From the NCBI GenBank assembly GCA_051453625.1, contig JBOZIK010000001.1:192164648-192228647 (forward strand): 64,000 nucleotides of DNA, read 5' to 3'. The position numbers were made by a program, and so were the translations under genes. Every line of letters begins with the position of its first letter. Position 1 is the first letter of the stretch. Positions 35,801 to 46,559 of the stretch are shown one piece after another. Below the pieces are notes generated by a model. The model was not told where the DNA came from, searched no databases, and was given only the letters and a program-made list of their open reading frames with translations. This DNA is from Welwitschia mirabilis. Lineage: Eukaryota; Gnetophyta; Gnetopsida; Welwitschiales.

Positions 35801-37640
35801 AACAACAAAATACATGTGGTCGAGAAAACTAGAAATGTCAAAATAGGTGATACTAACTTAACTTTTATTTTTTTATAGGATGAATATATTTCCATACAAC
35901 TTGAATAATCATCTAGCAATTTTCAAGCACAATCAAAGTGTGAGGAAGAGAAGGAAGAAGAAACTGATAAAGAAACTTTTTAAAAAATGATCAAATTAAG
36001 GAGATGTTATTTCATAAGCAACATCATAGGTAGCCCATATTATGGTATTCAAACTCAAATCTATGTCAAGGAATTTTATGGATTTTCAGCATATATCTCA
36101 CAAGTGGAACCCAAAACTCTTAGTGAAGCAAAAAGTGATGATGAACATTGGATGCTAGTAATGAAAGGGGAACTTAATCAGTTTAAAAGGTGTGATGTTT
36201 GGGAACTTAATCTAAGGCCATCCAATAGAACTTTCATTAGCACAAAATGGGTCTTTAGAAATAAAACAGATGAAAATAGTAATGTTATAAAAAACAAAAT
36301 AAGGTTAGTAGCAAAAATGTACAACCAATAAGAAGGCATAAAATTTAAAGAAACCTTTACACTAATAGCATGAATGAAGTTTATAGAAATGCTCTTAGTC
36401 TTTATATGTATCAAAGAATTCAGACTCTATCAAATGAATGTTAAAAGTGCCTTTCTAAATGTAGCACTTTAAGAGGAGATATACATAAGTAAATTAAAGG
36501 TTTTACTAACCCCCACAAGTCAGATTATGTTTATAAATTGAAAAAGACTCTATATGATGTTAAGTAAGCTCCCAGAGCTTGGTATGAGAAACTCTCAAGA
36601 CATGTAATAGAAAAAAAAAAATTCAAAAGAGCTACATCTAATGTCATATTATTTCTTAAAATAAATGGTAAGGATTTACTGTTGTATAAATCTATGTGAA
36701 TGATATCATTTTTGTGCTACTAATACATTATTATATAAGACGTTTACCAAGATTATGCAAGATGAATTTGACACAAGTCTCATAAGAGAAATGAGTAACT
36801 TTTTAGGGCTTCAAGTGATGTAACATAAATAAGTTACACTTTTTTTTCAAACTAAATATGCTAAAAATTTATTAAGCAAGTATAACTTATAGGATTGCAA
36901 GGCCAAAGATATCCCAATGAGCTAAAGCACAAAACTAGATAAGGACGAGCATGGTAAGAAGGTTGACCAAAAGATGTACTAAGGTATGATTCGTAGTTTA
37001 TTATATCTTATTGCTAGTAGGCCTAATATCATTTTAAGTGTATGAATTTATGCTTGTTATTAGAGTTATCCTAGAGAATCACATCTTATGGTAGTTAAAA
37101 AACATTTTACTATTTCAAAGGTATTACTAATTAGAGCCTTAATATTCAAAGAACTCTTGCCTTAATCTAGTCATGTATTGTGATGTAGACTGGGAATTTA
37201 TAGGAATGATAGAAGGAGTACTAGTGAAAATTACTTTTTACTTAGGTAATTCTTAATGTCTTAGAGTAGCAAAAAGCAAAATTCAATTACCCTCTTAACT
37301 GTTGAGATAGAATACATCATTGCTAGAAGTTGTTATGTGTAGTTACTTTAGATGAAGCAAACCCTAAATGACTTTAGACTAATCATGGAAAGCATTCCCA
37401 TTTATTGTAATAACAAAAGTGCTAGAAAAATGTTAAAGAATCTAATTTAGCATTCAAAAACTACACATATATAGATCAGACATTATTTCATCAGAGAGCA
37501 TGTACAAAGTAAAGACATCACGGTGGAATACATTAGTATTAATGATTAACTTACTGATGTCTTTACCAAATCACTAAGTAATAATAGGTTTATAAAATTA
37601 TGCAGAAACTTAGGGGTTAATACTTACCCAATTAGATAAG
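32850..37640 (+). pseudogene. Copia J: nearly full-length gag-pol relic, Sire/Tork-like
   Basis: All copia domains appear in order with many stops and frameshifts. Gag: VRPPLFDGINYA, then EKESFMYKLKMKNAF and EFNRVARC (32880-33180). Knuckle: FWICGG, stop, GHITLEY (33767-33808), with first and last Cys lost. Protease: IDSGCSKHMT (34630-34660), DSG intact. Pre-integrase: KVKNVFFLEGLRHNLLS. Integrase: C-x-x-C in QVCEAC, LLHLDIIG (first Asp), RSDNETKFKN (second Asp), then NGVTKRKNR, where Lys replaces the catalytic Glu. RT: an open stretch 35987-36331 with KTLSEAKSDDEHW and TKWVFRNKTDE; YQMNVKSAFLN; active site YVND instead of YVDD (36693-36704). RNase H: MIRSLLYLIASRPNI to YISINDQLTDVFTKSLSNN, ending near 37637. 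Confidence 0.88.
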
Positions 37641-37814
37641 TCACTAGATAATCACTCTCAAAATCTTAACTTTACATTTTTGATACTCTATGAATTAAGA
37701 TAATAGCTAGAACATATAATAGCATATCATGTGAATGTTACTTTATCTTTTTTTTTTATTATGATAGTTTAATCTCAAAATTAGCTATAGAAATATTCAA
37801 AGTTTCTTTTTTCA

Positions 37815-38260
37815 GGAAAGACATCTTTTGAGTGGTAGATGAATTTAGTTTGTTGACATCTTTTTAGTAGATGTTTTTGGTATATCAGGTGTCTTTGGAG
37901 GTCAGTTATTATTTCAAGATTTTATTGCTTTTTGAAGTAGACATCTTTAAGTATGTAGACGTCTTTATAGCACATAGGTAATAATTACAATTTATTATTA
38001 GGAGATATCTTTAAAAGTAATAGACATCCACTTTCATAATTTTAGATGTCTTTCAAGTAGTATACATCTTTTGTGTACTACCTCTAAAAATAAAATGCAT
38101 GCCAAAATAAGGATTTTTAATCCTTTTTATTTAGGAAAAGTACTACCATCCATTATTTTCAATCTTCCATTTAGTAGGTGTCTTTTTTAAAGTCCTTTGT
38201 ATCCTAATTTCTTTTCGATCTCTCAGCATAGACATCTTTGATATGGAAGCAGTCTTCATA
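37815..38260 (+). repeat. Dispersed AGACATCT/AGATGTCT array, 3' side of copia J
   Basis: About a dozen variants: AAAGACATCTTTT (37823), GTTGACATCTTTTT, GTAGACATCTTTAA (AGACATCT at 37939-37946), GTAGACGTCTTTAT (AGACGTCT, a perfect palindrome, at 37957-37964), TTAGATGTCTTTC, ATAGACATCTTTGAT. This is probably the 3' LTR U3 counterpart of 31564-32135, although the two regions do not align outside the motif. Confidence 0.6.
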
Positions 38261-38364
38261 GCTAGCAAATCATGTGCTTTTATTCTTTGACAAGTGCTCT
38301 TTTTCATTGGTTCTTTTATATTTGCTTGTCAAAATTTAGTTATTTTAGTATTTTTCCCTCTAAA

Positions 38365-39000
38365 ATGGTATGGATAAAGCCCTTTGGTGCTTTAAAAGGA
38401 AAGGGCCCTATCACTGAAACACACAGACCTCAATATGCATGACAGTTTTATCATGAATCAACTGCAAAACATTTTAAAACTTATAGTAAGAACTCTATTA
38501 TTGTAGAAAGAACTCTTATCTTTTAAAAGTACAAAAAATATTAGGTTATTTTTTATTTCTCTTGTCCTATTTAGGATATGGTAGTTGAGAATTCTACACT
38601 CCATTGTTTAGAAGTTATATGCCAACATTTGTGAGGTAAGTAACATCATTGGTACTTTTCAGACTTAAGTATGAGATACCTATCTCTTTAATACACCCAT
38701 TTTTGTCAATTCCACACTTGACATAAATGATTTAGAGCTTCCTTAGCTACATATGCATTCATTTAAGAATGTTTTTACATGTAAGCTTTTAAGATTTTAA
38801 AGCATTCATTAAGTAATGTTCTCTTTGGGCATTTAAAGATGAATGTAGAATGTGAAATGCAAAGATATGATACCTCATGCATCCATTTTAAGTTTGATTA
38901 CATTTTATAATATTCGAGTTTGAGAAGGTAGCTATAACTATCGTAACCTCATGTAGAATTTTATGGTATGCTGCCTTCTCATAGGGATGAAAATTGATCT
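38365..39000 (+). pseudogene. 'Putative plant transposon protein'-like fragment
   Basis: From the ATG at 38365 the frame reads MVWIKPFGALKGKGPITETH, RPQYA, stop, QFYHESTAKHFKTYSKNSII, VERTLIF, and later STLHCLEVICQHL. This resembles the N-terminal ORF of many Ty3/Athila-related elements annotated as 'putative plant transposon protein' ('YxRxFxxxxAxxRF' ... 'VxERG' ... 'LVREFYANL'). Several stops are in frame. It lies 0.7 kb after the copia J pol and before a gap. It could be an extra downstream ORF of copia J, as Sireviruses sometimes have, or the start of an independent gypsy insertion. Confidence 0.5.
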
Positions 39001-39068
39001 TGAATTCATATTATGCATGGATATCATTGCTCTTTCTTACAAGGACTAGACTTTAGGTTACCCTTATT

Positions 39069-39168
39069 NNNNNNNNNNNNNNNNNNNNNNNNNNNNNNNN
39101 NNNNNNNNNNNNNNNNNNNNNNNNNNNNNNNNNNNNNNNNNNNNNNNNNNNNNNNNNNNNNNNNNNNN
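39069..39168. other. Assembly gap (100 N)
   Basis: Run of N between the plant-transposon-protein-like relic and the minus-strand copia. No matching sequence on its edges. Confidence 0.99.
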
Positions 39169-39375
39169 TTCAGAATAAAAAATTTTTAGGTCTAATAAAT
39201 TAGAACTTCAAACTGGTTGACCTAATTGGCTTCAAGTCTCTTCTAGAAAAGTATGGGAGACTGGTTAAAATTTGGTCAATCAGACTTCTCTAGATCTGAT
39301 TGACCAAATGGAAGATCTAGTCGACTACCCTACTTTTAGTTAAAGGACAGAGAGAAAACCTCTAATTCATAACTG
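39169..39375 (-). repeat. Probable 3' LTR fragment of copia E
   Basis: Contains CTGGTTGACC, TGGTCAATCAG, CTGATTGACC and TAGTCGACT. The same family of motifs fills the 5' LTR of this element at 44690-45090. Cut off by the gap on the left. Confidence 0.5.
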
Positions 39376-39379
39376 AAGT

Positions 39380-42300
39380 CTTAAAAAGTTATCAAAGTTC
39401 AATATTTTTATGAAAATCTTGGTTAGTTATGAAATATTGACTTTTTCTACTTGATCCCTCAGGAAATGTTCTCTTAGTTTAATATTTCTTATTCACAAAT
39501 GTTGAATAGGATTATTTGAAATATTAATTATATTACTATTATCATAAAATATTAGAACCTATTCCGAATTAACTCCAAAATCTTTGAACATTTCGTTTAT
39601 CCATAGAAGATGCATACAACAACTTCCTTTTGCTATATATTTTTATTTTACTATTAAAAGAAAGATAGAATTTTTATTTTTACTTACTCATTCTATCAAA
39701 CATGATCCTAGAAGAAAACAATTTTGACTAGTGTTTTTTTAATTATCTTTACAACCAGCCTAGTTTACATCACTAAAACCTACAAGCTTAAAGGAAGTTT
39801 CTGTAGGTACCATAGTTCATATTCACTCATGCCTTTTATATATATTATGATCCTTTTGACAGCTTAAAGGTGTGATTCTTTAGTTGAGTTTGATATCTTT
39901 CACGTATAGCTACACTGATCATTATGTCAAGTCTTCTAGGAGTTAAATATAATAGACTTCCTATCATGCTTCTATAAAGTTTTTGATTTATAGATTTTCT
40001 ATTATTATCAAGAATAATCTTACATGAAGTTGACATAGGTGTATCAATTGATTTTACATTTTCTAGTCTAAATCACTTGATCAAGTCCTTGGATATTTAG
40101 ATTGATAGATGAAAATTCCATGTTTTATTTATTTAATTTGAAGACCAAAAAACATGCAAACTTTACCAAGCATACTTATTTCAAATTGTGAAATCGTAAT
40201 TATAGCAAATTCTTTTGAGATATCTTCTTTTGAGGCTTTAAAAATTATGTCATTGACATAGATTTAAATAATGATAAAATATTTCTTAAGATTTTTGATA
40301 AATATATTTTTATCCATAGCTCCTTGAGTGTAATCATTTTCTTTAAAAAATGTTACTAGTTTTTCATACCAAGCCCTTGGAGCCTATTTTAAATCATAGA
40401 AAGCCTTTTTGAGTCTATAGACATGGTTTTGTTTGTGTGGATCTATGAAACCTTATGGTTGTTTCACATAAGATTTTTTGTTAAGAGTTCTATTTAAAAA
40501 GGCATTTTTCACATTCATTTGAAAAACTTTGATGTTATTAAAGGAAACATAGGAGAGAAAGATTCTTATACTATCTAGTCTAGCCACTGAAGCAAAGGTG
40601 TATCCTATATCTGTTCCTTTAATTTGGTTATATTCTTGAGCCACTAATCTTACCTTATTCTTAATTACATTATTGTGTTCATCACACTTATTCTTAAAGA
40701 CTTAGTTTGTTCTAATTACATTTTAATCTGTTGGTCTTCCTATAAGTTTCCAAACATCATTTCTTCTAAATTGTTGAAGTTCTTCTTGCATAGCCATCAT
40801 CTATTCTTCAAGAGATTTGGCCTCTTGAAAATTTTTGAGTTCAAGTTAAGAAACATAACAAATGTGGGTATAAAAATTTTTGAGAAAGTTTCTAGTGTGA
40901 ATTTTTGAGCTTACATATTCAATAATAGACTCAAGTGGATGATGTTTTAGCTTTTTGAACTTTTTATAGGTAGCCTCTTGAGATGGCTCTTTTTCCTTTT
41001 CAGTTATTTCTTCTTTTATTGTGGAGATACTTGGAGTAAGATTTTCTTCACTGTTTAAAGGAAGAATTCTAGTACTAAAGTTATCTATTTAAATGTTTAT
41101 GGATTCCTCCACTATTACACTTTATTTTTGAAAATCCATAGGATCTACTTCTAGTTGAATATCTTAAGAAAATTTCTTCATTAGATTTGGACTCAAATTT
41201 TCTCAAATACTTTCTATCTTTTAAAACAAAACATTTACTTCCAAAGATCTTGAAATAAGATACATTCGGATTTCTTCCTTTCTAAAGTTCATAGGGGATT
41301 TTATCCATACCTAGACTTAGATAAAATTTGTTAATAATGTAGCATGCAGTACTTACTTCTTTAGTCCAAAACATTTTAGGTACTTCCTTATCATTAAGCA
41401 TTGTTCTTATCATCTCTTGAAGGACTCAGTTTTTCCTTTCTGTAATTCCATTTTGTTATAGAGTCTTTAGGGCTAAAAACGGATGTTGTATATCATTGTC
41501 TACATAATATTTCTCAAAAATATGATTTTTAAATTCTCCTCCATGATCAATTCTAATCCTTTTAATAGTGTATCCTTTTTCATTTTGGATTTTGTTATAG
41601 ATTTCAACAAAACTTTTGAAGGTTTTAGCTAAATTTCCTAAGAAGGCAATCCAAGTAAATCTAGAAAACTTATCCACTATAGCCAAGAAGTATCATTTTT
41701 TCTCCTAGACTTTTAGTTTGGGTAGGATTCACCAAGCCCATGTGAATCAGTTTAAGTGGCATTATTGAGAAGACTAGGTTTTTACTTTTATAAGAAGTCT
41801 TAACTTATTTTTCTTTTTGATAAGAATCACACAACTCATGTTTATCAATATTGATCTTAGGAATTCCTTTCATAATCTTCTTTTTAATGATGGTTCTAAG
41901 GTAGTCATAGTTTACATGGCCTAATCATTGGTGCCATAATTCTTCTTGATTTATATGATAGAAATAACAAGCAGACAATGATTGATCAATGCTATAAATA
42001 GTGTCTATTCTATTTGTTTTATGAATAAAGGCATTTGTTTTGTCATGTCTAACTTCACATTTTTTACTATCAAAAATAACTTTATGACCTTTATCATAAA
42101 TCTAACTAATACTCAACAAATTATGTTTAAGACCATTTACATATAAAACTTCATTAATTTTAGGTGTGTTACCTCCACTGATGCTTTCAATGCCTTTAAT
42201 ATCTGCTTTTCTGTTATATCTAAAAGTTACTTCTTCTTAATCAAAGTTATTTAAATATCAGAATCTTGATTTGTCACTTGACATGTGCTAAGAGCATCTA

Positions 42301-43990
42301 CTATTCATATACCAGTAAGTTCCATTTAATACTTTAAAAGCTATTTGAATTAATAAACTTTTCAAATTATTAGTCCTTACCCACTTAGTCCATTTGGACT
42401 ATTGTGGTAAACATCCCCTTATGATAAATTTAAATGAAAAAGTACTAAAAGAGCTTACAAAAAGCATTATCTTTCTAACATTGCAAAATAATTTAGATGG
42501 CCTATTTTTCCACAAAAATGACAAGTAATATTTGACATAGAGTTATTTTTCCATGTTACCTTATTCAACTAATTGCATGATTTTTGAGAGATAAAGATAA
42601 TACCCTTTTTATGATGGACTAGTCTTCATATCCCAAGCATCTGTTTTAATTTACTTGAACTATTTGAAAATTTATTTACAAAATGAGACAAGCTTTTTAC
42701 CTCTTAAGTTAGCTCAGTGTTTTCTGTTTGAACCATCCTATACTTTGTCTCCAACTTTTCCTTTTTCTTTTCCTTGTTTAGAGCCTTTACTATCTTGTTT
42801 AACTTGTTAATCCATTTTACCAATTTTTGAAATTCTAAATAAAGTTCTTGGCAAGTATCTTCTAGCTCCTTTTGATATTCTTCACTAAGGTCTAGGTTAT
42901 TTGGTTCAGTTAAGCATGGCATGTTTTTTACATGAGGAACTATTTCCATGAAGGAAATTCTTCTGTCTCCGTCTAATTCTTAACTTGAGCTACCATCTTC
43001 TTCTTCATTTACATTATCCTAAGTGGAGATGAAGGATAATGCCTTGGATTTTCTCTGATCTCTTCTATTATCTAGACATTCATTTGCAACATGCTCATAT
43101 CCCTTACATACAGAGCACTAGATCTTATTTCCTTTTTTTGGAGCTCTTCTTAGTTTGAAATGACCCCTCTTTGCTCCCTTGCTTGGTTTACCATCTCTTT
43201 TTCTTCTGTGCAAGAATTTTTTAAATCTTCTTGCCAATAGAACAACCTCATCTTCACTAAGGTCTTCATCTAATTTTTCAAATCTAGACTCTTCCTGAAC
43301 ACTTTTCAATGCAAAATTTTTTTAATCTTTAGAAAACTTTAATTAATAAGCTTGAATATTACCTTGTAATTCCTCTAGTACCATTTGATTGATGTTCTTG
43401 CTATACTCAATAGCTGTGGGCTTTGGCTTAAAGCATTTTGAAAGAGATCTTAAAACTTTTCATACTACTTTTCCTTCATCTATTTTCTCATCTAGACTTA
43501 CCATAGAGTTAATTATGTCTATCAGCCTAGCAAAGAACTCTTGTAAAGTCTCTTCTTCTTCCATGCAAATATCTTTAAAATTAAAGGTAAGCATCTATAG
43601 CTGTACATATTTTATAATAGATATTCCTTTGTGTGTGATTTTAAGTATATCCCAAGCTTTCTTGACACGTTTACAGTTCATAATCCTCTTGAATTCATCT
43701 GTAAAAACTACACAAAAAATAGTATTAAGAGCATGGGTATCTAAGGTTTTCTTGGCTTTGTTAGTGGGATCCATTGGTCTCAAGATTTCTCCATAACTAT
43801 GGTGGTTCCATTACTATTAGTTTTGAATAGAGTAGGCATAACATATCCATTATAAATAACTTCTTCTATGTCTACATCTAAGCATCTAAATAAGATTCTC
43901 ATTCATGTCTTTCAATAATCATAGTTAGTCCCATTAAACATGGATGGTCTTCTGGTAGAGAGGCCCTTAGTAGGATTACTCATAATTGGG
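39380..43990 (-). pseudogene. Copia E: nearly full-length gag-pol relic, Sire/Tork-like
   Basis: Read leftward. Gag (43300-43980): KALNTIFC-type start (HALNTIFCVVFTDEFKRIMN) and VKKAWDILKITHKG. Intact CX2CX4HX4C knuckle, CSVCKGYEHVANEC (43076-43117), with a basic region after it. Coiled-coil-like Glu/Lys-rich frame at 42704-42949. Protease: WYMNSRCS (42291-42314), DSG changed to NSR. Pre-integrase: KHNLLSISQI. Integrase: DKFSRFTWIAFL and RIRIDHGGEFKNHIF (41456-41686). RT: EYNQIKGTDIGYTF, FQMNVKNAFLN (40453-40644), active site YVND for YVDD (40249-40260). RNase H: LYRSMIGSLLYLTPRRLDIM (39845-40036), then SKNKNSIFLS and NPIQHL near 39500-39640. Stops and shifts throughout. Confidence 0.9.
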
Positions 43991-44035
43991 ATTCAAGAGT
44001 TAAGATCTATTAGGATCTACAAATGACTCAATCTT

Positions 44036-44047
44036 GCTCTGATACCA
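44036..44047 (-). promoter_or_regulatory. Primer-binding site of copia E
   Basis: GCTCTGATACCA on the plus strand is the exact reverse complement of TGGTATCAGAGC. It sits two bases inside the LTR end. Confidence 0.88.
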
Positions 44048-44049
44048 AA

Positions 44050-45240
44050 TGTTGGATCTATAATCCTAGAGGAGGGAGGTGAATAGGGTTAAAAAATAAA
44101 TTGAAAAACTATCTTCACAAAAATATTGAATACTAGAAAAATATTCATGCATACGAAATAAAAAAATGATTTTAAAAAAAATAACTAAAACTAGACAATA
44201 TTGATGAAGATCGATGGATACACAATTTATAGTATTTCGGGAAATCCCATACTCCACTCTCAGTAATCAGCTTTAACCAAAAGCTAATACAAATCCTTGT
44301 TACTTACTTTCCAGGTTTCTTAGGTTAACCTGTAATCTTTATAATTGAATTTTTGGAGGCTTAATCTCAATCTTTAAAGAAATTATTTTTGGTGTCAATA
44401 GTATGCCACGATGCACAAGCTTCACTAAATCTAAAGTATAGTAAAGATAGTACTATACTATCTGAAAATGATGTTACAAGTTCAAGTATATACAATGCAA
44501 TCTGATTAATCAAATAACTTAGAGTAAAAAGGATGCTTTTTCAATTTTGATTAGTCAAAAAGGTCACTTATGATTTTGATGACTATAGTTTTTATAGAAG
44601 ATAAATTTTATAATTTTCTAATTAAATATTAAATTCCAATGGATAAAAATATTAAGGAAATAGCTAGAAAATAGATTGAGGAATTCCATTTTTTCCATGA
44701 CTAGTTAACCCCTCGAAACATCCAATCAACCTCATTGAGTGTCATCACTGAAGTCAGTTGACCCCATCTTCTTCTGATCAATTTAAGTTCTATACATTTC
44801 CTAGTCCATCTGACTTCATTTAGGATCTAGTTAACTGCATATGTTCCTATCTGATTGACCGCATTTATGTTTAATTAACCCCTTAAGAAATTACATGCAA
44901 CATTTTTTTAGCATAGATTTGATCAACCCCTCAAATATCTGGTTGATCCCTTGATGAAAATACTTGATAATTTCTTATGTAAGTTTGATTGATCCTTTAG
45001 GAATCTAGTCAACTTCTTAATAAATAGGATATGATACTTTTTAGTACAAGTCCAGTTGACCCCATAGGAATCTGATTGACCCTTTAGAATATCTGTTACT
45101 TATCAAGTTCAAGCATAGCTAGTGAGAAGTGCCAATTACTTTTAACTTGTAAGGATTAATATCTTCTATAAAAAATAGAACATATTTTTATATCAGAAAA
45201 TGTTAGTTTGACATTAATTTAGCAAAAATATAACTTAACA
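44050..45240 (-). repeat. 5' LTR of copia E (1191 bp)
   Basis: In plus orientation it runs TGTTGGATCTATAATCC ... ATAACTTAACA, a TG...CA terminus pair flanked by the primer site on the inner side. The motif GGAGGGAGGTGAATAGGG near the inner end is common in plant copia LTRs. Between 44690 and 45090 it carries about a dozen variants of GATTGACC / GTTGACCC / GATCAACC / GTTAACCCC. The outer flank (GGTTT) has no duplicate to compare because the other end of the element is lost. Confidence 0.75.
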
Positions 45241-45329
45241 GGTTTTACTTGGGATAATGTTAATTGTAATAGGTTTCATACAAAACCTATTTGAACTATT
45301 ATGAACAATCATTGTTTTGCCTATGACTA

Positions 45330-46160
45330 CTCTTGTGTTGTAGTCGATTGACTAGAATTTCTTTTCCTATTTTCCTTGGGAAAAGTTTTCATTATGCAAT
45401 CCTTCTTCTTGTAATAGTGGCATATTGGTGCCTATTGATTTTGACTAGAGGGCTCTAATTGGGTGGATATTTTTGATGTCTTAACTATTGAGTGATTGTT
45501 ATTACCATTTAGACCATCATTAAAATTCTTTATTTTTCTTCTATATAATATTTGGTCTTTTTATACATTCCTTGTAGATACTAGCTTCTAAATGTAAATC
45601 AAATTTCTCAATTGAGATGGAAGTACACTAATAAAATCATTGACAAGTTTGAAATTTGACTAGTTTTTGGAATTCTTTTCAATACTTATTAAAACTTTTT
45701 CTCATAAATTTTAGGCATTTGAACTGAATTCTTCTATCATTGATGAAGTGATTAAGAATAAAAGGATTTTTGAATTCTTTTATGAATTTCATCTAGTCAA
45801 TCGAATCATTTCTTATTGCACTTAGTTAACCCCACTAGGTTGTAGCATCTCCTATAAGAAACATGATGGTATATTGACTACAAGAGTTATTCTCTATGTT
45901 CTTTAATATAAAGTGATTTTTAATATACTGCAACCATTCTAATGCCTCTTTACAAGATCCTGGAGTATCTGCATACATGACAATTTATACTTCCTTTACA
46001 TACTCTTTCATGTCTCTATCTTCTATGATATTATCCTTAGAATTTGGAGGTGAGTTATGAATGTGGTACTATTATGTTCATCTATGCACTTCTTTTTGTA
46101 CTTGTTGTTGAAAGGATTAGAAAGAGTTATTTTCTAAATACTATTTTTTTTCATTTTATG
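45330..46160 (-). pseudogene. Ty3/gypsy gag relic G
   Basis: Reading leftward: MKEYVKEV, then YADTPGSCKEALEWLQYIKN, ENNSCSQYTIMFLIGDATT, stop, W. This is the 'DPxxAExWLxxxE ... KVxxAxxxLxGxAxxWW' core of retrotransposon gag. DWMKFIKEFKNPFI-like and RIQFKCLKFMRKSF follow, equivalents of the 'TWxxFKxxFxxxYFP' part. A zinc-knuckle remnant CHYYKKKDCIMKTFPK (~45400-45440) has lost Cys and His. No protease or polymerase follows, because the copia E LTR starts at 45240. Truncated and dead. Confidence 0.6.
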
Positions 46161-46559
46161 CCTAGAGGGATTGTTGAACTTGATATTGAAGTTCTCTAAT
46201 TGGTTATTTGCATGGTCTTCCATTGAGAGCTCTAAGAATAGAATCTAGCTTGTCATTAATCATTTTCTATGAAGACTTGACATTTATATGCTTTTTTGTA
46301 ATTGATGTTGTAGTTCTTTGATTTCTTACTATAAAGAATTGATGAATCTTCTATGGTTTGCTAATGTATGCATTGTTGAGGGACCATGTTAACATAATTG
46401 TTACTTGTATTCCATCTTTTATAAGATAAATAATTCATTCTTGATATAGTTATTACAATAGTTTTGTTAGAATACTTCATAATTAGTATATGGTAATTAT
46501 GATAATTATTTATACTAAATATAACAAAATTAATTAAAATAAAAAACTTAAGTTGATAA
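46161..46559. other. AT-rich stretch between gag relic and satellite
   Basis: Short frames only. In the orientation of the gypsy gag relic this would be its 5' leader. Confidence 0.4.

Noticed and set aside
32850-43990. Copia J and copia E as two arms of one inverted duplication
   Set aside because: Their proteins differ at many aligned positions (for example in the RT and integrase segments), and primer sites and LTR motifs differ, so they are separate insertions.
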